Source: an uncultured Lachnoanaerobaculum sp. (GTDB taxonomy: Bacteria > Bacillota > Clostridia > Lachnospirales > Lachnospiraceae). From it: a stretch of 20,635 bases of DNA. Shown here in pieces: positions 7,430 to 15,644 of the stretch (position 1 is the first letter of the stretch; every line of letters starts with the position of its first letter). Where the stretch lies: NCBI GenBank assembly GCA_946999385.1, contig CAMQCZ010000025.1, forward strand, positions 1-20,635, written 5' to 3'. The notes under the pieces were generated by a model. That model did not search any database, was not told where the DNA came from, and saw only the letters and a list, made by a program, of their open reading frames with translations. The position numbers and the translations under genes are program-made.

Positions 7430-7466
7430 CAAATTTATTATTAATATAAGATTTTAAATTTGCTTA
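7426..7466 (+). repeat. Inverted repeat in the leader of the binding-protein mRNA
   Basis: TAAGCAAATTTA (7426-7437) is the exact reverse complement of TAAATTTGCTTA (7455-7466), with a 17-nt loop. The left arm overlaps the right half of the operator dyad. In RNA this 12-bp hairpin ends shortly before the ribosome binding site (GAAGGGAG), so it could stabilise the mRNA 5' end. Confidence 0.6.
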
Positions 7467-7486
7467 GTATATGAAGGGAGAAATAT

Positions 7487-8812
7487 ATGAAGAAAAAATT
7501 ATTAATGGGTTTAGTGCCTGTAGCTTTAGCTACTTTATTAGGTGCCTGTGCTTCAGGTCAGGCTGCTAAGACCGGTGATGCTCCAAAGGATGATTCTAAA
7601 GAAACAAAAACAGAAGCAAAGGCTTCTGAGGGAGCAATTAGAATTATTAATGGTAAAATCGAAATTGATAAACAATTACAAGATTTAGTTCTTAAATATA
7701 AAGAAGAAACAGGTCAAGAAGTAGTTGTAGAATCTATAGGTGGTGGCGGTGATATCCAAGCTGCAGTTAAAGGATATTATCAAGCCGGAAATATGCCTGA
7801 TATAGTAGTTTTTGGTGGTAAGGGAGATTTTAATACTTGGAAGGATGAAGTAGCTGATTTAAGTGATTGTGAGTTCACAAAAGATACAGATGCGGCTTTC
7901 AAGGATGAAAGTGGAAGAGTAGTCGGTTTCCCATATGCAATAGAAGGATATGGTATTACATATAATGCTGATATATTGAAAAAAGCCGGTATTGATCCTG
8001 CAACCTTAACAAGTTATTCAGCTTATGAAAAAGCTTTAGATACATTGGAATCAAAGAAAGAAGAGTTAGGCTTGCAAGCTGTTGTATCTATGGCGGCTGA
8101 AGGTAGCCAAATGTATTGGTCAACCGGTAATCACTTATTCGGATATTATTTATCAGGTGGTTTAGATAGAGATGATAAGTCTGTATTTGATAAGTTTATG
8201 AAGGGTGAGCTTGATAAAGATAGATTTGAGCAATTTGCTAAATTCTTTAAATTATTAGCTGATCATTCAGATCAACAGGTTTTAGTTTCAGGTAGCTATG
8301 ATGATCAGGTTTCACTTTGGGCAAGTGGAAAGACAGCATTTATTACACAAGGTAACTGGTTAGATGCTTCATTTTCACAATATAATATTACATTTGATGC
8401 AGGTATAGCACCATTCGCATTTACTGAAGAAGAAATGCCTGGTATTTTAGCTGATTCTCCTTCTTGGTGGTTTGCATACAAGGATAGCAAGAATTTAGAT
8501 GGAGTTAAAAAATTCTTTGACTGGATGGCAAGCTCTGATGTAGCAAGAAAAGCTATGGTTGAGGATATGGGTATGGTTTCACCATATAAGAGTGTTACAT
8601 TACAACCAAAGACTCCTCTTGCTAAGAGTGTTTCAACTTATATATCAGGTGGAAAAACATATGCTTGGGATTGGACAAATATGCCTGAAGGTGCTGCAAT
8701 GCAATATTTAGGAGGAGCATTCTTCAGCTACGCTAAGGGTGAGGTTGATCTTCAAGGATTTACAGATCTTATGGAAAAACAAATTAAGGAACTTGTAGCT
8801 GCACAAAAATAG
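7487..8812 (+). CDS. ABC transporter sugar-binding lipoprotein (MalE/family 1 type)
   Basis: Extracellular solute-binding protein of a carbohydrate ABC importer, anchored outside the membrane by lipidation. The 441-aa protein begins with a lipoprotein signal peptide (KKK, then a hydrophobic core) and lipobox LGAC with Cys21, followed by a charged flexible linker to about residue 45. The mature part has family 1 features: NMPDIVVFGGKGDFNTW, VGFPYAIEGYGITYNADILKKAGIDP, a KTAFITQGNWLDA segment and SPSWWFAYKDSKN near the C-terminus. Neighbouring permeases and two GH13 alpha-glucosidases point to an alpha-glucoside or isomalto-oligosaccharide ligand; the exact sugar cannot be read from sequence. 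A terminator right after the gene would keep its level above that of the permeases. Confidence 0.93.
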   Translation: MKKKLLMGLVPVALATLLGACASGQAAKTGDAPKDDSKETKTEAKASEGAIRIINGKIEIDKQLQDLVLKYKEETGQEVVVESIGGGGDIQAAVKGYYQAGNMPDIVVFGGKGDFNTWKDEVADLSDCEFTKDTDAAFKDESGRVVGFPYAIEGYGITYNADILKKAGIDPATLTSYSAYEKALDTLESKKEELGLQAVVSMAAEGSQMYWSTGNHLFGYYLSGGLDRDDKSVFDKFMKGELDKDRFEQFAKFFKLLADHSDQQVLVSGSYDDQVSLWASGKTAFITQGNWLDASFSQYNITFDAGIAPFAFTEEEMPGILADSPSWWFAYKDSKNLDGVKKFFDWMASSDVARKAMVEDMGMVSPYKSVTLQPKTPLAKSVSTYISGGKTYAWDWTNMPEGAAMQYLGGAFFSYAKGEVDLQGFTDLMEKQIKELVAAQK

Positions 8813-8825
8813 TAGCAGTTTGATT

Positions 8826-8858
8826 TAAAAAAATCCTGCGATAGCGGGATTTTTTTTT
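8826..8858 (+). terminator. Internal terminator between binding-protein and permease genes
   Basis: AATCCTGC (8832-8839) pairs with GCGGGATT (8844-8851, one G-T) around the tetraloop GATA. The stem is extended by A/T pairs and followed by eight T residues. I see no convincing new promoter between it and the permease ATG at 8980, so partial read-through is likely, giving excess binding protein. Confidence 0.85.
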
Positions 8859-8979
8859 AAAGAAAAGTACCATTCATTCTCATACGCTTAGCATGGAGGA
8901 TTAATTGGTATAAGATAAATAATTATATTTTATTTATTCATATATTTCATAGCTTAATTGACAATAGAAAGGATATACA

Positions 8980-10017
8980 ATGAATAAAAATCAAAAAAAA
9001 TTTATTTCAATTACTTGTATTATCTTAGGTGTTTTAGGAATTATAAGTTCCATATGTCTTGCCTTTTCAGGTAGTACATGGAAATATAGGGGAAATTTAC
9101 TTATATTAGGATTATTTTTATTAATTTTCGGTTTATGGTATTTGCCTACAAGAAAGCATACTCAAATAATTAATTTTTTATTTGTATTCCCTGTTATTTT
9201 TACTTTTATTATAACAGTCATATTACCTTTTATCGTTGGAGTTTTTTATTCCATGACAGACTGGAATGGAGTTACATATAAAAATTTTGTGGGTTTGAAT
9301 AATTATATAACTATGTTTAAGGCTAATGATTATATATATTCTTTTATTATAACCTTCTTATTTACAATATTTAATATGATATTAGTAAATATTGTTGGCT
9401 TTGCCTTAGCTCTGCTTTGTACATCAAAGATAAGAGGAAAAAATTTTTATCGTGCTTCTTTTTTCTTACCTAATCTAATAGGTGGTATCGTTCTTGGATA
9501 TGTATGGCAATTTATTTTTAATAAAGTATTTGTAATGTTTTTTGGTGGACTCTCAATGCTAACAGATGCTAATTTAGCTTTTGTATCAATATTGATAGTT
9601 AGCACTTGGCAATATGCAGGATATATTATGATGATTTATGTAACAGGTTTACAGACAGTTCCAAGAGATGTACTTGAAGCTTCATCAATAGACGGAGCTA
9701 ATTATTTAACAACTTTATTTAAAGTGAAAATTCCTATGATTTGGAATACATTCACAGTATGTACATTTTTAACCTTAGTAAATTCATTTAAGCAATTTGA
9801 CTTGAACTTAGCATTGACTAATGGTGCTCCAAGTAGAATTTTAGCAGGTAAATTATATAAGAGTACTGAATTTTTGGCATTAAGTATTTATAATACAGCT
9901 ATAGCTAAAAATAATTATTCTTTAGGTCAGACAAAGGCTGTTGTATTCTTTATATTATTAGCTATTATATCACTTACACAAGTTTATATTAGCAAAAAGA
10001 GAGAGGTGGAAATGTAA
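8980..10017 (+). CDS. ABC sugar permease, MalF type
   Basis: Membrane permease of the carbohydrate importer (345 aa). Two extra N-terminal membrane segments (about residues 9-28 and 40-55) precede the core of six, starting at LFVFPVIFTFIITVILPF. SMTDWNG followed by FVGLNNY is the usual MalF-family periplasmic entry. The ATPase-docking EAA loop is at about 233-251 (EASSIDGANYLTTLFKVKIP). AAGGA precedes the ATG. The 3' end overlaps the next permease by one base (TAATG). The 120-nt leader after the internal terminator shows no clear promoter. Confidence 0.93.
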   Translation: MNKNQKKFISITCIILGVLGIISSICLAFSGSTWKYRGNLLILGLFLLIFGLWYLPTRKHTQIINFLFVFPVIFTFIITVILPFIVGVFYSMTDWNGVTYKNFVGLNNYITMFKANDYIYSFIITFLFTIFNMILVNIVGFALALLCTSKIRGKNFYRASFFLPNLIGGIVLGYVWQFIFNKVFVMFFGGLSMLTDANLAFVSILIVSTWQYAGYIMMIYVTGLQTVPRDVLEASSIDGANYLTTLFKVKIPMIWNTFTVCTFLTLVNSFKQFDLNLALTNGAPSRILAGKLYKSTEFLALSIYNTAIAKNNYSLGQTKAVVFFILLAIISLTQVYISKKREVEM

Positions 10018-10874
10018 TGAAGGCGGATAGAATCAGAAGAAATATAGCGGATATTTTTGGTGTTATATTATCAATATTAGTTTTGTGCCCATTCTTTTTA
10101 GTTATTATAAATTCAGCAAAGCAAAGTGCTGATATAATTATAAGCCCAATAAGCTTACCACATAATTGGGGTCAATTATTTACAAATATGGTAAATGTTA
10201 TAAATAATAAGAATTTTAATTATTGGGCATCATTTACAAGCTCAGCAATAATTACTATAGTATCTCTTTCCTTGATAAGCTTATTTTCAGCTATGGCAGC
10301 TTGGGTATTATGTAGAAATAAAACTAAATTATCAGGATTTTTATTTATGTTACTTGTAGCTTCTATGGTAATTCCTTTTCAAGTTGTTATGTTGCCTTTG
10401 CTTTCTACATTTAGAGATTTAGGTAAATTTTTAGGAATTAATATGCTTCAAAGCTATCAAGGAATAATATTTGCTTATATTGGTTTTGGAGGAGCATTAT
10501 CTGTATTTATACTTCATGGATTTATTAAAGGTATACCATATGAAATAGAAGAAGCCGCTTTGATTGATGGTTGTAGCAAAGAGGGTATATTTTTTAGAGT
10601 AATTATACATTTATTAAAGCCGGTATTAGTTACAATAACTATATTAAATGGTTTATGGATTTGGAATGATTATCTTTTACCATCACTTATGTTAGGCTTA
10701 AATGGTAAGATTAGGACATTGCCTGTTGCTGTTACTTCATTTGTAGGTTCATATGTAAAGCAATGGGATTTGATTTTAAGTGCTGCATTTTTAGCAATGA
10801 TACCTATAATTTTATTATTTATATTTGCACAAAAACAAATTATACAAGGTATGGTAGATGGTGCAATTAAATAA
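10017..10874 (+). CDS. ABC sugar permease, MalG type
   Basis: Second permease subunit, 285 aa with six predicted membrane segments. The EAA loop is at about 178-197 (EEAALIDGCSKEGIFFRVI). Typical MalG-family features include the N-terminal INSAKQSADII stretch, the MVIPFQVVMLPLL core and the C-terminal QKQIIQGMVDGAIK, which would insert in the ATPase dimer. It overlaps the MalF-type gene by one base. No ATPase gene of the MalK/MsmK type lies in the window, so the pair must use a shared ATPase encoded elsewhere. Confidence 0.93.
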   Translation: MKADRIRRNIADIFGVILSILVLCPFFLVIINSAKQSADIIISPISLPHNWGQLFTNMVNVINNKNFNYWASFTSSAIITIVSLSLISLFSAMAAWVLCRNKTKLSGFLFMLLVASMVIPFQVVMLPLLSTFRDLGKFLGINMLQSYQGIIFAYIGFGGALSVFILHGFIKGIPYEIEEAALIDGCSKEGIFFRVIIHLLKPVLVTITILNGLWIWNDYLLPSLMLGLNGKIRTLPVAVTSFVGSYVKQWDLILSAAFLAMIPIILLFIFAQKQIIQGMVDGAIK

Positions 10875-10883
10875 AAATATGAT

Positions 10884-10927
10884 ATAATATAAAAGAGAAT
10901 GAATTAATTCATTCTCTTTTATATTAT
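10884..10927. repeat. Perfect 44-bp palindrome between permease and glucosidase genes
   Basis: Positions 10884-10905 are the exact reverse complement of 10906-10927; the centre is GAATTAATTC. It starts about 10 nt after the permease stop and ends about 20 nt before the next ATG. There is no T-run on the plus side. It may be a weak terminator, an mRNA-stabilising or processing hairpin, or a protein-binding dyad. Confidence 0.75.
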
Positions 10928-10947
10928 TAAAAAAAAGGAGAGTAATT

Positions 10948-12624
10948 ATGAATAAGACATGGTGGAAGGAAGCTGTTATTTATCAAATATATCCACGTTC
11001 ATTTATGGATAGTGATAATGATGGAATAGGAGATTTACAGGGAATAATATCAAAACTTGATTATATAAAGGATTTAGGTATTGATGTTATATGGTTATCT
11101 CCTATATATAAATCTCCTAATGCTGATAATGGTTATGATATTAGTGATTATAGGGATATCATGGAAGATTTCGGTAATATGAAGGATTTTGATGAATTAT
11201 TGGAAAAGGCACATAAGATAGGATTAAAAATAGTTATGGATTTGGTAGTAAATCATAGTTCTGATGAGCATAAATGGTTTATTGAAAGTAGAAAAAGCTT
11301 GGATAATCCTTACCGTGATTATTATATATGGAGAAAAGGAAAAGGAGAAAATATTCCACCGAATAATTGGGGCTCTTGTTTTAGCGGTTCTGCATGGGAG
11401 TATGATGAGAAGACGGATATGTATTATTTGCACCTTTTTGCTAAAAAGCAACCTGATTTGAATTGGGAAAATGAAAAAGTGAGAAAAGAAGTCTTTGATA
11501 TGATGAAATGGTGGTGTGATAAGGGCGTCGACGGTTTTAGAATGGATGTAATAAGTATGATTTCAAAAGTAGAAGGCTTACCTGACGGTCCTATAAAAGG
11601 AAATAATTTATATGGAGATTTCACACCCTATTCAGTGCATGGTCCAAAGGTGCATGAATATTTAAAGGAAATGAATAAAGAAGTTTTGTCAAAATATGAC
11701 TTGATTACGGTAGGAGAGACTCCCGGTGTTACCTATGAAGATGCTCTAAAATATGCAGGTGAAAATAGTAATGAGCTTAATATGGTATTTACATTTGAGC
11801 ATGTTGATATAGGTAATGGAGATAATAAATGGAATACTAATAGAGTTCCCTTGGTAGAATTTAAAAAAGTTCTTAGCAGATGGCAGACAAAATTACATAA
11901 TAAAGCATGGAATAGTATTTATATAGAAAATCATGATCAACCACGTTGTGTAAGTCGTTTTGGAGATGATAGCGAGGAATATAGAAATATATCAGCTAAA
12001 ATGTTGGCAACCTGTATGTATTTATTACAAGGGACTCCTTATATTTATCAGGGTCAAGAGCTTGGAATGATTAATTATCCATTTACCAAAATAGAAGAAT
12101 TTAGAGATGTTGAAAATATTAATGCATATAGAGAACTTGTTTTAGAAAGTAAGCTCAGACAAGCTGATGAATTAATTGCCTGTTTTAGATATAAATCAAG
12201 AGACAATGCAAGGACACCTATGCAATGGGATGATACTGAAAATGCCGGATTTACTAAGGCAAAGCCTTGGATAGCTGTGAATCCAAGCTATAAGACTATA
12301 AATGTAAAAAATGAAGAGAAGGATCCTGATTCAGTTCTAAATTTTTATAAAAAATTAATAAAATTCAGAAAAGAAAATGAAACTATAATTTATGGAGCTT
12401 ATGAGTTATTATTACCTGATGATAAGAATATTTTTGCATATATTAGATCTAATAATAATAATAATAAAATATTGGTTATTTGTAATTTTAGTAAAGATAA
12501 ATTAGTTTTTGACTTGCCTAAGGAATTTTTAAGTGGTAAAATATTGATTTCAAATTATAATAAAACAACATTAGAGGACTTTAAGAGCTTAGATGCTTAT
12601 GAAGCTATAGCTATAGGTATTTAG
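10948..12624 (+). CDS. GH13 alpha-glucosidase, oligo-1,6-glucosidase/DexB type
   Basis: Cytoplasmic exo-acting glucosidase of 558 aa, standard for the GH13 oligo-1,6-glucosidase/alpha-glucosidase group. No signal peptide. Conserved regions in order: AVIYQIYPRSF, DLVVNHSSDEH, GFRMDV with nucleophile D200, VGETPG with acid/base E257, IENHDQPR with D330, and NARTPMQWDD. Val201 follows the nucleophile; in this family Val there goes with alpha-1,6 preference and Thr with alpha-1,4, so isomaltose-type substrates are inferred. A trehalose-6-phosphate hydrolase role is less likely because uptake here is ABC-type with no PTS gene. GGAGAG lies before the ATG. The second GH13 gene follows after 12 nt. 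Confidence 0.9.
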   Translation: MNKTWWKEAVIYQIYPRSFMDSDNDGIGDLQGIISKLDYIKDLGIDVIWLSPIYKSPNADNGYDISDYRDIMEDFGNMKDFDELLEKAHKIGLKIVMDLVVNHSSDEHKWFIESRKSLDNPYRDYYIWRKGKGENIPPNNWGSCFSGSAWEYDEKTDMYYLHLFAKKQPDLNWENEKVRKEVFDMMKWWCDKGVDGFRMDVISMISKVEGLPDGPIKGNNLYGDFTPYSVHGPKVHEYLKEMNKEVLSKYDLITVGETPGVTYEDALKYAGENSNELNMVFTFEHVDIGNGDNKWNTNRVPLVEFKKVLSRWQTKLHNKAWNSIYIENHDQPRCVSRFGDDSEEYRNISAKMLATCMYLLQGTPYIYQGQELGMINYPFTKIEEFRDVENINAYRELVLESKLRQADELIACFRYKSRDNARTPMQWDDTENAGFTKAKPWIAVNPSYKTINVKNEEKDPDSVLNFYKKLIKFRKENETIIYGAYELLLPDDKNIFAYIRSNNNNNKILVICNFSKDKLVFDLPKEFLSGKILISNYNKTTLEDFKSLDAYEAIAIGI

Positions 12625-12636
12625 ACGGGAGGAAAA

Positions 12637-14319
12637 ATGAAAAATAAATGGTGGCATGGAAAGATTGCATATCAGATTTATCCTAAAAGCTTTATGGATA
12701 CAAATGCTGATGGAATAGGTGATTTGAGAGGTATAATAAATAAGCTTGATTATATAAAAGATCTAGGTATTGATATTTTATGGCTTTCACCTATATTTTT
12801 ATCACCATTGGCGGATCAAGGCTATGATATAGCTGATTATTATGCTATAGATCCAAAGTTTGGAAGTATGCAGGATATGGATGAGCTTATAAGCAGAGCA
12901 AAAGAAAAGGGTATATATATACTTATGGATTTGGTTGTAAATCATTGCTCTGATGAGCATGAATGGTTTAAGAAAGCCTGTGAAGATCCAAATGGTAAAT
13001 ATGGTAAATATTTTTATATAGAAGATGTGAAAAATGGAAAATTACCTACAAATTGGCGATCATATTTTGGCGGAAGTGTTTGGGATAAATTACCGGGACA
13101 TGAAGATAAATACTATTTACATATGTTTCATAGAAAGCAACCTGATTTGAATTGGGAAAATGAGGAGCTTAGGGAAGAAATTTATAAAATGGTAAATTGG
13201 TGGATGAAAAAAGGAATTGCCGGATTTAGAATAGATGCTATCATTAATATTAAAAAGGATTTACCTTTTAGGGATTATGAACCTGATCGTGATGATAATA
13301 TGTGTTCTCCACATATAATGTTGAAGGAAGCAAAAGGAATAGGAGAATTTTTAACAGAATTAAAGGAAAGATGTTTTGAACCTTATGACGCCTTTACAGT
13401 AGGGGAAGTATTTGATGCTAAGGAAGAAGAACTTGCAATGTTCATTTCTGAAGACGGATATTTTTCAACGATGTTTGATTTTAGTACAGAGCTTATAGGG
13501 CAAAGTAGAGATGGTTGGTACAAAAATAAGAAAGTAGAGCCAAGAGAATATATCAATGCTTTATATCATTCACAAAATGTAATAAGAGATATCGGTCAAT
13601 TTGCTAATATTATTGAAAATCATGATGAGCCAAGGGGAGTTAGTCATTATTTGCCTGATATCAATGATAAATCAAAGAAAATGCTGGCAATGATCAATAT
13701 TATGCTTAGGGGAATTCCTTTTATTTATCAAGGTCAAGAAATAGGTATGGAAAATACTATATTTAATGATATTTCTGAGGTTGATGATATTTCAACACTT
13801 GATCAATATAAGGTAGCACTTTTGGCAGGACTTAGTGAAAAGGAGGCATTAAAAGCTGTTTCTTTATATAGTAGAGATAATTCCAGAACACCTATGCAGT
13901 GGGATGATAGTTTAAATGCAGGATTTACTACAGCAAAACCATGGCTCAAAATAAATCCACAATATAAAGAAATTAATGTAAAAAATAATTTGAATGATAA
14001 AAATTCTATCTATAATTTTTATAAGGAATTGATTAAGCTTAGAAAATCTGAGAAATATAAAGATAGCTTATCATTTGGAGATATAGAAATACTTGATAGG
14101 TCTTGCGATAATATTATGTCTTTTATTAGAAAAGGCGAAAAGACTAAAGTTTTAATAATAGCAAATTATCAAAATAAAAAATCTGAATTTAAATTTGATT
14201 ATGATTTAAAAGAAGTATTAATAAATAATTATGAAGAAGATATAGATTTAAGGGATGGTGTTATAAATCTTAATGAATATCAAGCTTTAGCAATAGAAAT
14301 AAAATCTTTTTATAATTAA
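12637..14319 (+). CDS. GH13 alpha-glucosidase, second copy with divergent active-site residue
   Basis: Length 560 aa, collinear with its neighbour and using the same catalytic positions: nucleophile D200 (GFRIDA), acid/base E257 (VGEVFD) and D330 (IENHDEPR). Region I is MDLVVNHCSDEH. The residue after the nucleophile is Ala201 instead of Val or Thr, and the following loop (INIKKDLPFRDYEPDRDDN) is longer and unlike that of the neighbour, so linkage preference probably differs. The pair looks like an old duplication with divided specificity. The start has GGGAGGA 5 nt upstream. No signal peptide, so cytoplasmic. A disaccharide such as sucrose, maltose, nigerose or kojibiose is possible; the sequence does not decide. 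Confidence 0.88.
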   Translation: MKNKWWHGKIAYQIYPKSFMDTNADGIGDLRGIINKLDYIKDLGIDILWLSPIFLSPLADQGYDIADYYAIDPKFGSMQDMDELISRAKEKGIYILMDLVVNHCSDEHEWFKKACEDPNGKYGKYFYIEDVKNGKLPTNWRSYFGGSVWDKLPGHEDKYYLHMFHRKQPDLNWENEELREEIYKMVNWWMKKGIAGFRIDAIINIKKDLPFRDYEPDRDDNMCSPHIMLKEAKGIGEFLTELKERCFEPYDAFTVGEVFDAKEEELAMFISEDGYFSTMFDFSTELIGQSRDGWYKNKKVEPREYINALYHSQNVIRDIGQFANIIENHDEPRGVSHYLPDINDKSKKMLAMINIMLRGIPFIYQGQEIGMENTIFNDISEVDDISTLDQYKVALLAGLSEKEALKAVSLYSRDNSRTPMQWDDSLNAGFTTAKPWLKINPQYKEINVKNNLNDKNSIYNFYKELIKLRKSEKYKDSLSFGDIEILDRSCDNIMSFIRKGEKTKVLIIANYQNKKSEFKFDYDLKEVLINNYEEDIDLRDGVINLNEYQALAIEIKSFYN

Positions 14320-14342
14320 TTAATAATATTGGGGGATGCTTT

Positions 14343-15644
14343 ATGTTAGAGAAACTATTTCATTTTAGTAAATTTCAGGGAGCTAGTGTAAAAAAAGAGT
14401 TGCTTGCAGGTGCAACTACATTTTTAACTATGGCATATGTCTTAGCTACAATACCTAAAATGCTTGCAAATGATTATATGAACGAATCAGCTATTTTATC
14501 TACAATGATTCTTTTAATAATATTTACAACTGTTTTGATGGCATTTGTAACAAATAGACCATTTGCTTTGGCACCGGGACTTGGTAGTGTTGCTATTGTA
14601 TCAGGTATGATTCAAAATGAGAATATCAGTCCTGAGATATCCGGAGGTATTATTTTTATTAGTGGAGTAGTCTTTGTATTAATTTCTTTTTTAGGCTTAA
14701 GAGAGCAGGTTGTACGTGCTATTCCAAAATCTTTGAAATATTCTGTAAGTGCAGGAGTTGGGCTTTTTATTGCTTTGATAGGTTCTAAAGCGTGCGGACT
14801 TATTATTGCAGATAGTACAAAAAAATGTTTGACATTTGGTCCCTTGATTTCAAAAAATATTTTATTAGCTTTAATTGGTTTTATGCTTATATTATTTTTT
14901 AAAGCTAGAAAAATTCCTGGGGATATATTTATAGCAATTATAATTACTACTTTAATAGGTATTCCTATGGGTGTAACGAAAATACCTACACAAATAGTTT
15001 CTTTACCAAAGCATTTTATATTGAAAGTAAATCTTGATATTATAGGTGCATTAAAATTATCATATATTCCTTTTGTAATTGCTCTATTTATACCTGATTT
15101 CTTTTCAACCTTCGGTACAGTAATAGGTGTAGGTGCAAAGGCAGGTTATTTGGATGAAAATGGTGATTTGCCGGGAATTGATAAGTGTTTTCAGGTAGAT
15201 GCTATTTCCACTGTTCTTGGATCTATATTTTGTATGCCAAGTATGACAACTTATTTAGAGTCTTCAGCAGGTGTAGAGGTTGGTGGAAAGACCGGACTTA
15301 GTGTAATTTTTACTTCTATATGTTTCTTTTTTGCACTATTTTTATCACCTATTGCATTGATGATTCCTAAGGCTGCTACAGCACCTGCATTGATTTTTAT
15401 TGGTATGAGTATGCTATCAGCTATGAAAAATATTAATTATGATGATTTCTCTGATTATTTCCCTTCATTTGTCTGTATTATATTTACAATTTTTGCAAAT
15501 AATATAGCAAATGGTATTACAATGGCAATACCAACTTATGTTTTCTTGAAAATATGTAAGGGTAAAGCAAAAGAAATACCTATAATTATGTATATTTTAG
15601 TATTTATTTGTTTTATATACTTTTATATGTTAGCGAGGAAATAA
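14343..15644 (+). CDS. NCS2 family purine permease (AzgA/PbuG type)
   Basis: Proton-coupled uptake of adenine, guanine or hypoxanthine across the cytoplasmic membrane. The 433-aa protein has about a dozen hydrophobic segments and the hallmarks of the AzgA branch: GATTFLTMAYVL near the N-terminus, NRPFALAPGLG, GLREQVVRAIPKSLKYSVSAGVGLFIALIG, LFIPDFFSTFGTVIGVG and SSAGVEVGGKTGL. GGGGGAT precedes the ATG by about 6 nt. It begins 23 nt after the second glucosidase with no terminator visible, and its stop overlaps the adenine deaminase start (TAATG). That pairing suggests adenine is a main substrate. Confidence 0.92.
   Translation: MLEKLFHFSKFQGASVKKELLAGATTFLTMAYVLATIPKMLANDYMNESAILSTMILLIIFTTVLMAFVTNRPFALAPGLGSVAIVSGMIQNENISPEISGGIIFISGVVFVLISFLGLREQVVRAIPKSLKYSVSAGVGLFIALIGSKACGLIIADSTKKCLTFGPLISKNILLALIGFMLILFFKARKIPGDIFIAIIITTLIGIPMGVTKIPTQIVSLPKHFILKVNLDIIGALKLSYIPFVIALFIPDFFSTFGTVIGVGAKAGYLDENGDLPGIDKCFQVDAISTVLGSIFCMPSMTTYLESSAGVEVGGKTGLSVIFTSICFFFALFLSPIALMIPKAATAPALIFIGMSMLSAMKNINYDDFSDYFPSFVCIIFTIFANNIANGITMAIPTYVFLKICKGKAKEIPIIMYILVFICFIYFYMLARK

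Noticed and set aside
8959..8990. TTGACA before the MalF-type permease as a promoter
   Set aside because: With correct spacing the -10 would fall at the start codon and is not a match.
11224..11624. Antisense open frames within the first glucosidase gene
   Set aside because: They are shadows of a gene with intact catalytic motifs and show no recognisable product.
15608..15643. Extended start of adenine deaminase inside the permease gene
   Set aside because: The extra 12 residues encode the permease end in another frame; the ATG at 15644 has GAGGAA upstream and gives the family length.
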